From contig CACRXP010000021.1 of NCBI GenBank assembly GCA_902702965.1, forward strand, positions 765,254-829,253: a stretch of DNA of 64,000 bases, given 5' to 3'. This stretch comes from Spirometra erinaceieuropaei. Lineage: Eukaryota > Platyhelminthes > Cestoda > Diphyllobothriidea > Diphyllobothriidae. Below the pieces are notes generated by a model. The model was not told where the DNA came from and searched no databases. It was given only the letters and a program-made list of their open reading frames with translations. Positions 1 through 13,200 of this stretch are shown here, one piece after another (the stretch's first letter is position 1; each line of letters starts with the position of its first letter). Made by a program: the position numbers and the translations under genes.

Positions 1-105
1 GCTCACCTTCGGTCGCCCTGACATCGTCTTGCCACCGGAGTCCGACGGGTGAGGGAGGAGAGAGTGCGGCGGATGCTGCTGAAGTCTGCCGCACCACAAA
101 CGAAT
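1..105 (+). repeat. Partial copy of dispersed repeat R3
   Basis: The window edge cuts a copy of a roughly 290 bp dispersed repeat also found near 28.4, 48.1 and 63.2 kb, with a fragment at 54.6 kb. Shared landmarks are a gaggagagagtg purine block followed by a 'gatgctgc...aagtct' segment. No coding capacity is evident. It is probably the remnant of a retroelement untranslated region. Confidence 0.5.
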
Positions 106-934
106 TCAAATGCAATTCACGGGGGCTGCACCCACTCCGTGGGCCACACAGCTGACGTCGTCACTCGCGACAGTCGAACTCTCAGTGGCCATGTTGAATT
201 CAGTGTCTCTTTAGCACCCAAGTAATTAACTCTTTTATCTCTGATATTCGAGGCAGTCACGATGAAGGACCACTCCCACTTGTCTTCTAAAATCACGCAA
301 TTATCGCAGACACATATTTTTAGCATCCACGAAGTATTTGACCACCTCGTATCCCATCGTAAATACAGACCCTCAGAATCTCTGACATGAACTTAGCTAC
401 ATTTCCCATAAACGGATGAAATCAGATCAGTTTTGTGGATGTCACGACTGACGGTCAACCTGAACAAAACCCTTCAACCACTCCCAAATTTCCTCATATC
501 AGAGACGTTCAGCAGGACCCAGGACAAAGGTGAGGCGCCAAGCGACAAGGCGGAATGACCCATTGGCACGGCAAGAAACATTCGTAGTCTTTTGCCAGAC
601 CTGGTGTGTTAGCGTGCAGAGCTTCAACGTCAGCAAACGAGGAAGATTACTCCGTATGCGGAAGACGAACATGCATCAGCGGTTAGGAGAAATGACGACA
701 AACCTCGAGTAGGGGTCCACTCGACGGAATTTGACCACAACCTCATGTTCGCCAGACCAAAATTTCCGTGCAAGATGGATAGTGTCTGAGTCGCGAGCTG
801 CTTTAAACATACTTCTTTTTTGCCGGCAACCTATCAACAAGCAATGTTGTTCTTCCCCTTTTATGAAGAGAATGCGCTTAGGCGGAGTAAGTAATAGATG
901 TTCTGGCGCATTTCGAATAATTATTATTGACGCA

Positions 935-1092
935 ACTGAAAAACTCGCATCTTCCGGTGGGGCCTCGTAACTCAGGTGGCAGAGCGTTGGCCGTACTAAA
1001 GTCTTCCCCTTGCTGTCGTGAGTTCGAATCCCACCGATGTGCCGAGTTCTTCACTGTTGGGTCAATAGGAATTATTAAAATTTGTCAAGGTA
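935..1092 (+). repeat. tRNA-derived SINE, family 1, copy A
   Basis: It contains a pol III box A-like segment (about 969-985, 'taactcaggtggcagagc') and a box B-like segment (about 1020-1033, 'gttcgaatccc'), then a tail starting 'gggtcaat'. The same unit recurs at about 1150-1345, 33265-33420 (minus) and 34435-34680. A few codons of this unit are open in several copies and can be mistaken for a protein. It lacks a clear cloverleaf, so it is a SINE and not a tRNA gene. Confidence 0.7.
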
Positions 1093-1149
1093 TCCATGAA
1101 GTACGTGAGCCGGGTAGTCATCTGGTGGATTCTAGATGGATTACTTAGG

Positions 1150-1345
1150 AAATCCCGCTTGCGCAGTCAGCTTACTGTATCAGATTTGGCGGATTCCAGA
1201 CGTTGCAGTAGACTGGGCGGATGACTTAACACAAATGTGATTAAACTCGCGTCTTCCGGTTGGACCTGGTCGCTCAGGTGGTTAGAGCGTTGGCTGTACT
1301 AAAGCTTTCCCCTTGCTGTCGTGGGTTCGAAGCCCACGGAGTAAT
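1150..1345 (+). repeat. tRNA-derived SINE, family 1, copy B
   Basis: This lies in direct tandem with copy A. The 5' part ('gcagtcagcttactgta...') matches the segment upstream of the copy at 34.5 kb. Box A is near 1271-1289 ('gctcaggtggttagagc') and box B near 1323-1336 ('gggttcgaagccca'). The 3' tail diverges after the box B region. Confidence 0.7.
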
Positions 1346-4340
1346 TAATCACGTGGGCAGCATGCAGTTGAACACTAATTCCATTATCTGTTTATTACCA
1401 CCATATTCGGTTGGCTGATCGTGGCCTCGGATGCGGGAGACCTGGGATTATCACACCCAGCACCAACATTTGCAATACACACTGGGGCCTGTTAGTTTTA
1501 GTGCGCTTGTGATTACTTAGCGACTGTACCTCATGAATACTACCCCTAAGGTGTGGCTGCGTTATAACCACTTCTTTCTGTCTCTGGTGATTGGTTCGAG
1601 ACTGAGTCCGAATAACCGAATGAAGAAAATTCTTTTTTTGCCGGCCGTGTCCTATTATTTTACTAAGTTAGCTGCTACTCACCTTTTTACCCACAATGTC
1701 CATATTCGACGTTGCAATATTCTTCGGTAAGTGTCCATCTGGGGTTGAGAGTGAGCTCTTTTGTGTGCAGCTGGCATATAGATGTAAACAACCAGAGTGC
1801 ATGCCGATTATGGCGACCGGTTGTTCTTCGAATGCTCATCCGCGTCTGACAGAAGGCAAGAGTGTCGTCGCGTGGCACGTTGTTTTCGAATATTAGTTTC
1901 GAGCGATTGCAGATAAGCCTATTCGTCAGGTTTGCATTTTAGGGAGACGAGCCGAGTGAATACCTAAAAAGAAGCTTTGACCATGCTCTTTCAAGGACAT
2001 TCCAATCAGCCAGAGTTCGGATGTTATTCACGACCGACCCCATTTGTAGGGAAAATCTGCCAGCTTACATTGCATTAATGCGCATTTACTTCTTAATGTG
2101 GCTCTGTGAATCAGGGTAAATATGTGGAAGATGTCGGTGCCTATCCATGAGGATACGTTAACACCTCGCAGCATGGCTAAGAAACGGCAAAATCTGAGGT
2201 GTAAACAGTTACATTCTCGCTTGCGTGGTCATTCATAGCATCGCGTGGTACCCGCAAAGCCTACTGAGTGTTTTACTTGACTCCACCGAATTGTTGAAAC
2301 CACAAGGACAAAGTCCGCTAGCAGCGGTAGAAGCAACCGTAGGCAGGTTATGCAAGCCGGCCTTTTGCGCACATAAGAATCTTATGAAGGTCCCGCATTT
2401 ACCACGGCCAAAAACTACTTATATAAATAAATCGTTTTATTTAGTACCCCTAGAGATACTTTCATAGTAACCAGCTAAGTGCAAAATTTTTTGCCCCTTC
2501 TTCCCCTTCTTCCTCCTGACACGGCTCTTCATAAACCTCACTAGACAGTATTGTCTTACTTGCTTTATACTGACTGTCTTTAATTATCTTCTCATATTGT
2601 CCACCCTCCATCTATGAGAAAAGATGAATGTAGCTCGATTTCTCTAATTACTTACACGTCGTTATTAATGCCAGTGCCATATAAAAGTATTGGCTTAATG
2701 AGAATTTATCGGAGGCAAACGCCTGCTTGTTCGATATTCTTTCTGCCTGCAGATAAGTTTCCGTATTTTAAGGGGATTTTCCCATTGAATGAGTCTACAC
2801 TATCACAGCAACAATGAGCCTTTTTTACTATAGTCTGCTACTAGCGTGTCCAACTCAAATTTAACCTTCGTTCATGTCACCAAATAGTCCATTTTAAGGC
2901 CCGCAAAATTGTCTTCTTGTTTTCATTTTTGTCTATTTTCAATGTGGTCCCCTTAATTAACGTTGTTTTTATTAACTCCCGTTAAATGGCGTAAAGATCA
3001 TGCAGGTTTTGCTGGTGGTTTAGATGTCTTTTTGCCACCCATTCTAGTAAGGCATTTGAACCTCACTTTTATTATGTTACAGGGAATGATTAGCCATTCT
3101 GATTAGTCACATTAATTGTATTTTGCGCTTTATAAAATGTGATTTTCTCCTTTCCACCTATTTCTATTAACCTTAACTTTAAATATGCCAGTTCCTTAAT
3201 GCAATGATTTGGAGCCGCCTAAAAGTAATCAGTTATAGATAAGTTTTATATAATTTCCCGGTAACATGCGTTCAATACAAAGATATACACGTCTGATACA
3301 TATATGTAACAATGCTTCGAGGATATGATGAAAATACTCGATTCTAACCGAAATAGAAAAGCGGCTAAAAACAAATGCTCTTTCGTTTCTAGGCAAAATA
3401 CATCGTTTGGAATGTCCGGTCTATGAGAGCTCCATCACATAGTATATGGAAATTATATAGAAGCACTCTGATATAGTCGGAGAAAATTAACCAACATATC
3501 TCTGTTTCTTGAGAAAATGATAAATTTTCTTGTTACAGAAGCCCTTCGGATGCATTGCTGTTGTGGATCTGTGACTATCAGCGAAATATAACTGTGATTA
3601 AACTGGCTGGGTTACCAACCAGGTACTAAAATTGGATATTTACGAAGCAAAAATTGCCCCTGCTGTCGTTCCGTCGATTTTTTATAGAGAATCGCAGGAA
3701 GAAACTGGAGGAAAACTGTCTGTTTTAACTAGGGCATGCAGCTTTACATCGTAGAACGCAGATATTTCAATCGAGTAACTGTCAAATTCCTGTTGATCCT
3801 CTATTGCGACTACATTGTATATGCCACGGGGGCATGGTTCCTCAATCTGAAACGACTTCCATTTTTTTCAGGTCTCGCTGATGTTTCGCCACCCTCGAAA
3901 TTGCTGCCTAAGATAATCAGATCGCTGGGACTAAACATACGATTAGTGGTCTTGCAGTAGCAATACGTGCAGCTAATCTGTTATTTCTAAAGCAGCTAAG
4001 TGTATTTTGGGTTAGAGGGGGTGGCCGGGTTGTGATGCGCTGTTGATTATCTTTCGTTAATTTAAAAAACTTCAGCAGCAATATCTAGTATAGAGGTCAG
4101 TTGACTACTGATTATTATTTGCATTTTACGTAAGGAGAATAATTTCGATGGAGAGCAGGTCCTGCAAACTATAGAGTATTATCGGGGGTGCAGTACCATA
4201 GGCATTCAGCTCACTCCTTCTTGTTCCGCTAAAACAGCCAAAGAATTCTATCCTTTCAATTTCAAAAACTGCAAATCAAATACGCTCTAATTCTTTAAGA
4301 AACATACTGAAGGAATATTAGCATCCAGTAAGTCGCAGTT
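1346..4340. other. No recognisable gene
   Basis: AT-rich sequence with only short frames that lack splice context, domains or repeats shared with the rest of the window. It lies downstream of SPH1, and I see nothing supportable in it. Confidence 0.4.
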
Positions 4341-4346
4341 TTTATT
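4341..4346 (-). terminator. Poly(A) signal AATAAA of SPH1
   Basis: On the minus strand AATAAA lies 30 nt after the SPH1 stop codon (4376-4378), a normal position for a short 3' UTR. Confidence 0.5.
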
Positions 4347-4375
4347 TCAAACGAAGATTTTATATGCAGGATGTT

Positions 4376-7300
4376 TTACTGGAGCTTGGAAATAGCGTCG
4401 CTTATCCACTGCCTGACGGATGAGACTGAGGTACATAAAGCACGGTCTCCAACGCAGTCATCATCTCCGGTACCGATTACAGCATATAAAAACCAGCGTT
4501 TTTCGTCTTTTGGAAGACAGTATAGACCACCTCCACTGTCACCGTGGCAAGGAGTCTAAAAAAAGGTTTAGCCGAAGTTGAAGTTGTAAACTGTGCAAAA
4601 TCATAATAAAAACCAGGAGAAGAACGGTGAGCTATTCTGATTTCTGACGCTTCAGGCGGTACATAATATCCAGAGAAGTTGATAATCCCACCGCTCATCT
4701 AGAACCGGTGTCACACTGAGAATTTGCGAATACCGAAGTAAGGTGATATTTAGTGTTTGACAAGACATACACGTGCCATAAAATCATGTTACGTTGTTAA
4801 ACAGAATTTCAAATGGGTTTATTTCCTCTACTGACTAGAAAACTTCCGAATACAATAAGACAAGTTTAGATGTTGCGTTGAGTTTACACAGTAACCTGTC
4901 AAAAGGTTAAAACTATTAGACAAGGATTACCAACTTCAGTGTGCGTGCCAAATTAGCTTCTTTCCATTTTATTCCATTGTAGGAGCTGCCTCTAATTGTT
5001 TTGCATGCGCATGTTTTAAGTGTTGAACTCAAAATATATGTCCTAATGCGAGTCAATAAATATATTTCAAGGTCTTCCACAGACCATAAGCCCCAGATAA
5101 GGTCGGTTTCTCGGTATTAGACGACTACTCTGGACTATATTTATTAACTCGTCAACCAACCTTGACCCCAGCAAATCGTCCTTCCGGATGTTCTAAGCAC
5201 TTTGAACCAACAAGCAATGTTTAAATAATATAAATTCAAAAGGATCTGTCAGCCAAAATTGTTAAAGATTGCAGTCCGAGACGAATGTTATTAGATGACT
5301 GTTTCGAATACAAAATCTATTTGAAACAAATGACGTGTGCATGGCAGCAAAATGTATTACTAGTTGATCTTTCATTCGAAACATACCCTTGCTTCTGTTT
5401 CCACGCAAACTGTCTTATCCTTTTGGACTGGATAGCTTACTCGAAGACATTCCTCGTAAGAGGTTAGAGTTACTTCTGCTTCTCTGAGTATCCTAGGATT
5501 TTTCCACTCGTTAACCGATCCTTTTCTTAGAACTGCACCCCAACCAGCGTAAAAGCAGTAGTGACCATTATTTAGTACCATCTCATCCCGAGAAACGCAG
5601 ATAGGCCTTGCTTCGGGAGCTGCGGACGAAAACGAGGAATGCCTAGAGACATTATTCGTTACATTTTTTGCGAAACAAAGATTAGCTGAGAAAGTACTAC
5701 AAAAAAATTAGAAACCTCGAAATTTGGATTTCAAACGTCGCCTCCTATTTTAGTTTACACTAATTACGGCTGTATTTTCCAATACGTTCAAAACTCTGTG
5801 TCTTCCAGTCAATGTGCTTCCACGTGAAAATAAAGGTATATCTCCGTATACCTTCGTCTTGCTGCATGGATCTTGGGGAATGCGACGTTAACGTTTTTGA
5901 AGATGCAATAAAATACGACGGGCTAAATGAATTTATAATAATCGAGTTGATAAGAAGGATATCCTAACTACATGAAAGAGTTCCACACTGTGAGCAATGA
6001 GTGAACCGGAAGTGGTAAAAGCAGACATAATTTCCGGTGGAAACAAAGTTTCCGCGAAACCAAGTGGAATGCAACTTAAGTTATAAATAGGCACTTTTGG
6101 CACAATATATAATCTGTATGGTGTTGAATGACGATATTTTGCCGAGATTTATTAAAAATCGGCTTTCCTCTGCATAATTATACAAACCCAAAAATATGTG
6201 CACCAATACCTGTAGTAAAAGGTTCATTGAGCAGCAAAATAGCGACGTCATATCCATGATTTTCATATCGTACTTGAAAATTGGGGTGCACCTGTACCAT
6301 GTCCGCCCGACGCGTTTGCTTTGGTGGTCCAGATGTGGTAAATTTATGATCCCCAATGTGTACGGTAAGTATGTCATCAGTACGTTCCGTAATATTGACG
6401 CTTTTACCAACAGGCATTTCTTCACAGGCAAATAACATCTTGATGCAACGGGCTGCGGTGACAATCACCCTGCTACTTAAAATAGTTCCTCCGCAGAACG
6501 GATGTCGACCCCTTTTCTCGGACCACAATCCCACCTTAAATAAATATGAAGACAAAGAAGTCATATTCGGTATAACAAAGTTAATTTTTCGGTGCTATTG
6601 AAAGATGGTTCATGTATATTATCTAAAATGGGAGTTGACGAGTTTCGTACCTTAATTTACTTAGACGATATGCCTTTTGTCTTACCGAATAAACTTATAA
6701 GCTTAAATATTTTAGACGCATCTCTAGATGGGAGGGGTCATTTTGTATTGACGGGTAGTTTTATGTATTCCAGACCCTACTTTTAAAGGCTCGATTTTAG
6801 AAGTACGTGACGTTGATGAAAATGATTCTTTTTAAGGGTAGATCAGATAAGCATGTCTAGAATTCCAAAAACCTAGTTACTCTATACTGCATAAGTAGGC
6901 AAAACAAGACTGAAAACCATGGCGAAATTAGCTTCAGGTTCGGCCTAAATTTCTTAATCAAAATTTGATGACATTTTGATACCAGTTTCTTAAGTTTATG
7001 TCGCAGATGCTTTAAATTTATTTCTCGGAAAGCTATAAGGAGAACTATCAGCGAATAACGCTTGAGACGTATTGAAGTTTAATATTAATAGTGCATTAGG
7101 TCAACAGGCTCATTAAATTTTATAAATAGTACTGCCAATTACGGGTCTTTCTACAGTTAGGAAGTACCAGACAGATCATTTTATTCAAAATATCTATAAC
7201 AAGCTGGTGAAAAGTAGGAAGCGGCTAATTGCAACTTGCATGTTATTTTTCTCTCTCCTGGTTCAAACATGCTTCCTTCAACTACTTTAATTTTGCTACA

Positions 7301-7896
7301 TCCGTATGAAATAATATTCGCCCACATTGCACATAGTATAATTCTCCCCATAACAACGAGAGTTAAACGTGCTTTACATTTACATCATACATCGTTATGC
7401 ACCAAATCTGTAGCCAACGGAAGGTATATATTTTTGTGCAGTGTAATATCTCAACAACAGACAGATCTTTTTAACTTGACTAGCACACTATATTCAGTAA
7501 TTAAACATTTCAAAGGAAACTATCTCAACTTTATAGGGAAGTTCTTAACGCTACGATTCGGAATTACCAGCCACGGCCAGCTATGTGGAGTCGCCTGGGG
7601 CTTTGAGTACGTTGCTTCTTCCTTCCAGACTGAACGGACAGACCGTCTTCCGCATTTTTCAGGAAGATTTTTAAGTGTCTCGATACCTATGATCAAGAGT
7701 TTGTGGGGAAATAAATAATAGTGAAGGAGGTGTATCCAAAATCAAACGGGATCAAGCATGCAAAAAGAAGTAGGGCAATGCATTGACCTGAAGGGAGGTT
7801 AGAATAAGACGTCTAGCTATTGTTAAAAAGGTACATACATTGAACTATGTTTGCTGACACGAAAAATGCCAGAAATAATTTGAAAATTAGTCCCAT
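4376..7896 (-). CDS. SPH1: secreted S1 serine protease homologue, inactive (His to Arg)
   Basis: Five exons: 7839-7896, 7568-7686, 6210-6534, 5387-5619 and 4376-4555, giving 304 residues. All introns are GT-AG and all phases join. Residues 1-19 form a signal peptide (start MGLIFKLFLAFF). C31 is placed like chymotrypsin C1 and could pair with C175 (C122). The protease core begins at SWPWLVGLWS (55-64), then HPFCGGT, TAARC (85-89), YDVAILLL (154-161), YAGWGA (191-196) and CHGDSGGG (248-255). By alignment to chymotrypsin, H57 is Arg88, D102 is Asp155 and S195 is Ser252. The activation position carries TYSK in place of IVGG with no Arg or Lys before it, and the S1-pocket residue 189 is Thr246. 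A sequon is at N106. Loss of His and of zymogen activation predicts no proteolysis; a binding or decoy role is inferred. Paralogue SPH2 lies upstream on the same strand. Introns 2, 3 and 4 are 1033, 590 and 831 bp. Confidence 0.9.
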
Positions 7897-7928
7897 TTTA
7901 AGCCAGTGAACCTCCCACATCGGCGTTC

Positions 7929-7989
7929 ATTTATAGGAGAACATCAGCTGAGAGAAAACACTCTGGGGTGGAAAACAGTGCGACCAATC
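7929..7989 (-). promoter_or_regulatory. Candidate SPH1 core promoter (TATA and CCAAT)
   Basis: On the minus strand TATAAAT lies at 7929-7935, about 35 nt before the ATG. An inverted CCAAT box (gattggt) lies at 7983-7989. SPH2 has a matching gattggc at about 70 nt and a TATA-like taCtattta at about 40 nt before its ATG. Conserved placement supports a promoter, but the implied 5' UTR is very short. Confidence 0.35.
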
Positions 7990-7999
7990 AAAGCGAACG

Positions 8000-10830
8000 C
8001 GCTGCGCACTTGCAAGTAAGGTTCGTCTGCCTTTTTGCAGCTAAGAAGGATCAAGCAATTGATTGTTTAAGGATAACTTCCGTATGCATGTACGACGACT
8101 TGAGGAAACTCGTAATTTAACCTTGGAATTTATGCCCTAGTAATACCGTAACATTCGGAAATTTGTGAATTTCGAAGCATTTCCTTGTACAGTTAAATCC
8201 GGCATTAGCTTTCCGGCGGTGGTGATCAAGCTACATCTTAAAGTAATTCAAGGTTTTCAACGTTTCTAAGCGATTTCCAAACCTTATGGGTTAAAATAAA
8301 CTGCGCAACACTAATGCCTGTACCACTTGTATATGGAACGGAGATTTACTCATCAGGAAAAGTCTCAAATGGTTAATGCTGGTTAAGTGAAGGCTATCTA
8401 TCAACAAATGCACTTTGGTCGTCAGATATTCAGGCTTGCAATAGAACATAGCTCGTACAAGCCTAGCCAGGCATCCTCTTTAAGTAGTCTAAATCTAAAT
8501 CAGACGATTGGGATTATACTGAGGTCATTATTCGCAGTGTTTGCTTCCTTTACCTTTATTCTTTTTGAACTGGGTATCTTAGCAAAGTGCAATTTTTGAA
8601 TGTACAATGAGACTGTAATTCCTTTCTAGAGTTAGGTCATTTCCTCACTTACACTAGCACGGTTAACCGTTGACGTTATCATTTCAAGTTCAAAGTACAT
8701 TGGAAATGTTTGATTTCTAAGGGTAACCTACGCCATATGGTCTAATACACGAAATAAGTGGAGATTCTAAATTATAAGAATGTTCAAAGACTACGTTTCT
8801 TTGATTTTTCTGGTTAATGGCAATTAAGAAAGTAGTTAATATGGAAAAACGAAGTTATATTACACCCTCACGCATTCTAGTCCCTCCTCCTCTGCTTTTG
8901 GTAAAAATGAGTTCTATTTGTAATTTTTGCAGCGTCGAATTTTAGAAAGACAAATATTACAACGAAATCAGAAACTATGGTCGTCGTTAAATTTCACAGA
9001 GACTCATTCGGATCCGAATGATCAACGCATGCGACGACGTTTATTGTGTTCCCTACGGAGTGGACGCCAGCGATGACTTATGCACGCATTATTTCCTAGT
9101 GCGGCAGATTTGCGCAGCATTGACCACGCCCTCTACTTCCTCAATCACCTGACATCAATGGCAGAACGAAAGAAGGCGGGCTGTGGCGCAGTGGCTGACA
9201 AAGAAGAACAGCCCGTCCACGTAGGCCATACACAATCTGGTCCACACGGCATTATCAGTTTTTCACAGAAATAAGGACGGCACTGCTCCCACCTACATGA
9301 ATGTTTCGTGGAGACCATACTTGTGGCAGTTCGCGTCTCCTCGCCATTGAACCATAATCTCAGTCCTCCAGCTAGCCATCCCACATACACTCAGAGTGCG
9401 GACCGAGCGAACCGAGTTGTCTAGTCAGTTGGCAGCTTTGAAAGCCACCATTTTAGTGCATCCTGATAAATTCAGGCGTGTCATGTAGTGCGGAATGCGT
9501 TGGTGTGCGGTGGGGAGGGATTCCTCGGTGTCGATTGCTCACTATCGTCTATCTCCCCTGCACTAGTCCAGTGACTGAGCCCGTCAACCAGCTGGTGAGG
9601 AAATTGGACTCAGTGACCCAGTAGCCCATTTCCGTATGCCACACACTACCTGGCAAGCAGCTCCTGTAATAGGATACACCATAAACGGGCTTCCCAATCA
9701 CGTGAGATACGCATGTTCTGACCTGTGCCTCTGCGACCGCCGTATCGGCAACAGTGAGGTGTTTGCTGCTGGAGGGATGTTTGATGTTAGGGGAGGTGAT
9801 GTGTGTATTTTGGAGTATGCTCACTTGCTGCCGCAGAAAGTGATGTTTGATGTGTCAGGGTATAATGATGCGATTTAAACTGCGGTTTTTTTCTCTAGAC
9901 CTTCATAAAAGTACATATGGCTGGGTAGGCATACAAGAGGATTGAATATCCTTGGACGACGTCGACTGGTGAGACCGGTAAGATATAACTATCCGAAGGC
10001 AGTTCGCTGTTAAATAGGATACCATGAACATAGTGGTTCTTAAAAAAATTTGACTTATTGAGAGACTTACTCTGAATTGCTATACCGTGTCATAGAGCGC
10101 AAACTATTATAGACTTTTAGAAGCGATTGTGAATCTTCGGCTCCTTACCCAAACTGTATTGTGCGGTCTACATCGTCATGGATCTCAGTGAAGCGTGAGA
10201 AATTCATAAATTTGGTCTATAAAGAAGTTCCCAATCTTCAGCCTGCAACCTGTAATAGAATGCCATGGAACGAAGGGAATCTTGTTTAGGTAATTTTCCT
10301 TCTTCCACTACCTTACAAGCAGTACTCCTTTTCTGTATATTTCCTCACGCTCTTTCCTCTTATTACTCTCCAAAAGTTAGCACAGCAATTAAGTCCCCCA
10401 TTCCTCACAGTGAAATAAGTACGGGTGCGTTATAATGGTTGCATTGATTTTGCTCAAGCTATTTTGGAGCAAGTCGGGTCACATGACTCCTTACAATTGC
10501 CAATTTTTCTCGATGGGCCGGTAGTACAATTTTGCGGAGTTGTCAACCTGCATATGAGAGTATGTAATGGCTCGGCTTTTGGGGATTTTACTCTGGGATG
10601 TAGAATTGTTGAATTCAACAAGAATTTATTTGAAAGGGATGTTTGATCATTTTTTCAATAATACGGTAGATTTCATCAGAAGACTCCATATTATGGATAA
10701 ATTGACAGAACTCGAGGGCATAACAACCACTAGAATTCGCTGGCAAGACAGAGTCAGTCAGTCGTGTTTGTCGGCATATTTAAATAGCAGGCGTGTTCGA
10801 AAAGTAATATGACAGACGGAGACTGGAATG
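8000..10830. other. Intergenic spacer upstream of SPH1
   Basis: Only short frames without domains. The 9050-9870 part is more GC-rich than its surroundings and may be old repeat sequence, but I could not match it to another copy in the window. Confidence 0.3.
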
Positions 10831-10839
10831 TAGCATAGC

Positions 10840-11105
10840 CGACATCATCCAGACCTGTTCGACTCCAGGGTCGGAGCACCTGGGATTAGAACACGATCGG
10901 GTTTCATAACCTGGTCGATGTACGGACTTACCGCATTGGTTAATATTCCCGATCGCAACCGACAGGATATCAGGTCCGGGTTTTAGTGGTTTGGGCACTC
11001 GACGCAGTGACCAATGACCCGTGGTTCGAATCCCAGAGGCTTTAAGGTTGAGGTTGGGTGTGCCTGGCTGACGACGATTGATAAGTCAGAAATGGTCATT
11101 TGAGT
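10840..11105 (+). repeat. tRNA-related SINE, family 2, copy A
   Basis: Box B-like 'gtggttcgaatcccagagg' near 11021, then a body ending '...gataagtcagaaatggtcattt'. The same body occurs at 55985-56190 (minus) and 56640-56885 (plus). The upstream segment 'cccgatcgcaaccgacagga' also matches the 56.7 kb copy. Confidence 0.55.
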
Positions 11106-13015
11106 CTGCCTCATCTTTTTCGGAACACCCTCCAGCACATACTTCTGGTCGCTATACAATTGCCTGCGAGGGTCCAACATTCATCGCCAAGGCACAACTG
11201 TACGAGTAGGTTCCCTAAACCGATTGGTGGACTGACTTACAATACAAGAAAGCACTATTTCAACTCATTTTCGCCACACAGTTTACCACTTCCCGCTATG
11301 TGTAACACTTAAAATCCTGTGTCTTTAAGACGACTCTCGGAACACATAATGTTCATAGAACAATTGACAAAGCGGACTGATAACAATGGTTTTAAGAGAT
11401 CACCCCTCCTCTAAACAACTGTTTTCTCGGAAAAGAGTGAATTTGGGCCTTCAAAGCCTTTTTGTTTTCGAAGTGACTACTGTCGCAAGGGTCACTGTCA
11501 CTGTGTTTCAGGCATTTGTTCCCGTTGGTATGCAAGAAGTAGGACAAGCCTACTAAAAAATTACGGAGTTCAAGCGTCCCCCGTTTGGCCGCCGGAGGTA
11601 CGCATTGTTCCGTACAGGTCATTGTGATTGATGAAACGTCATAGGTCGACTACGAAGGCTGCCGTATAGCACCGATCCATAGACGCAATGAGAACAGGTG
11701 GACAAAACATGGCACATAATAGACATATCCTCGTTCTGAGACGGTGACGCGCAAATTAGTTACCTTGCATGATGATTTGAGTAGTGTAGTCAGAACTAGT
11801 ACCGAGTCTAGTGGGCGTGTCTGACTCGAAGTACTACATACATGTGTAGCAGCCTTTTCTCTGTCCCCTCGTTCTACTGTTTACGCGCCACGGTTGCGCT
11901 CGCTAACCCTCGATTTGCACTCCCGTCCACGCCACACTCCTGATCGATAATTTGTCACTTCCTTCGCGTGGGCTCGGAGCCAATCAACGCAACTCTCTTT
12001 CGCTGATTGGTTACAAGTGCACACACACGGGACGCCGCCCTTGCAAACGTGATTTTGAACAGCCAGGACAAAGGCAAGAAGCACACAACAACACCTTTTT
12101 GGTGGTAGCGACACACTGAAGGCTCCACAACTGATGCTCTCCAGAACGAACGCTTATCTCTGACACAAGCATACAGCCAACTTACGGCGACCTGCCCTGT
12201 GTACAGAATAAGCCCGTTCTCACAACTTACTGGCTTCTGTCATTAGACGGAGCAAAATTATTGTATGTGGTTTAAGTCGATTTCAAGTCCTTGACCACTA
12301 CACATATCACGGGCGAGTGTCTTCTAGCGGTCTAAATTGTGGAACACATTCATTCCGCTGTACCTTGGAGCCTAAATGACAGCTTTCACCGGTAGTTTCA
12401 TGGCGGCCAGTAATAAGGCAAAATAAATACCGTCAATGATAAAAAAAATATGGAATAGCCACTTCTAGCCCATTAGCCCACGCTAACCAGCCACACTCCG
12501 GATTTCTTGCTCATTTAAAACGAAATCTAACGTTCTTCCATTAATTCCGGGATCCGTTGACTCGGAGGTTTTAATTTTAGATATTAATTAAAGACCGTTC
12601 AGCTGTTTGGATCTCATTTATGTTCATGCCTGACGACGACCATCCTAATCTCTCTTATCTTTTTCGGCATTTCTTCCTATATGCATATACGGGGTCTAGC
12701 GTGTCAACAGGATTCACCTAGTCGTTGGAGACGTTTAAGTTATCCGAAACAACGCACAGTTAGCATAAACGGTGACCAATGGAAATGGCGCATTAATTCA
12801 ACGAACACACTGTCGCTTTGCAAAGCACTCTAAGCTTCATATCGTATTATTTACTCCGATTTTATACGAGATCCACTTAACTAAGCTTAATCCCTATCCT
12901 CTGAGTTATGAGCAGTTGCGCGGAGACTTGATACAAACTCTCCGTATTGTACGTGGCTTGGACTTCGCCCTCCAGGGAGGCAACTTTTTCCAACCCTCCA
13001 CAACAACTAATCTCT
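11106..13015. other. No recognisable gene
   Basis: Mixed-composition spacer. The longest frames are under 85 codons and carry no motif. Nothing supportable was seen. Confidence 0.3.
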
Positions 13016-13019
13016 AGGG

Positions 13020-13200
13020 ACATTCTTTCAAACTACGTGTGCCCCAAGGTAAATTGAATGTGAGAAAGCACTTTTTTCTGCAACCGTGTCGTGGAACCGT
13101 GGAATAATCTGCCCGAGACGATTGATATGACTCAATCTGTGAAGACATTTAAATGTCGGCTTGACAGGTACATGCTGCAACAACAAGCGGACTATGTGAC
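13020..13200 (+). mobile_element. CR1-like LINE, C-terminal fragment
   Basis: The plus strand encodes VEPWNNLPETIDMTQSVKTF, then KxRLDRYM. This is the conserved tail found after the reverse transcriptase of many CR1-type LINEs. The preceding ' FFxNRVVEPW ' part is reached only across a frameshift near 13085, so this is a dead 3' fragment. Confidence 0.6.

Noticed and set aside
7236..7718. 160-codon plus-strand frame
   Set aside because: It lies antisense to exon 2 of SPH1 and has no domain; the minus-strand exon explains the sequence.
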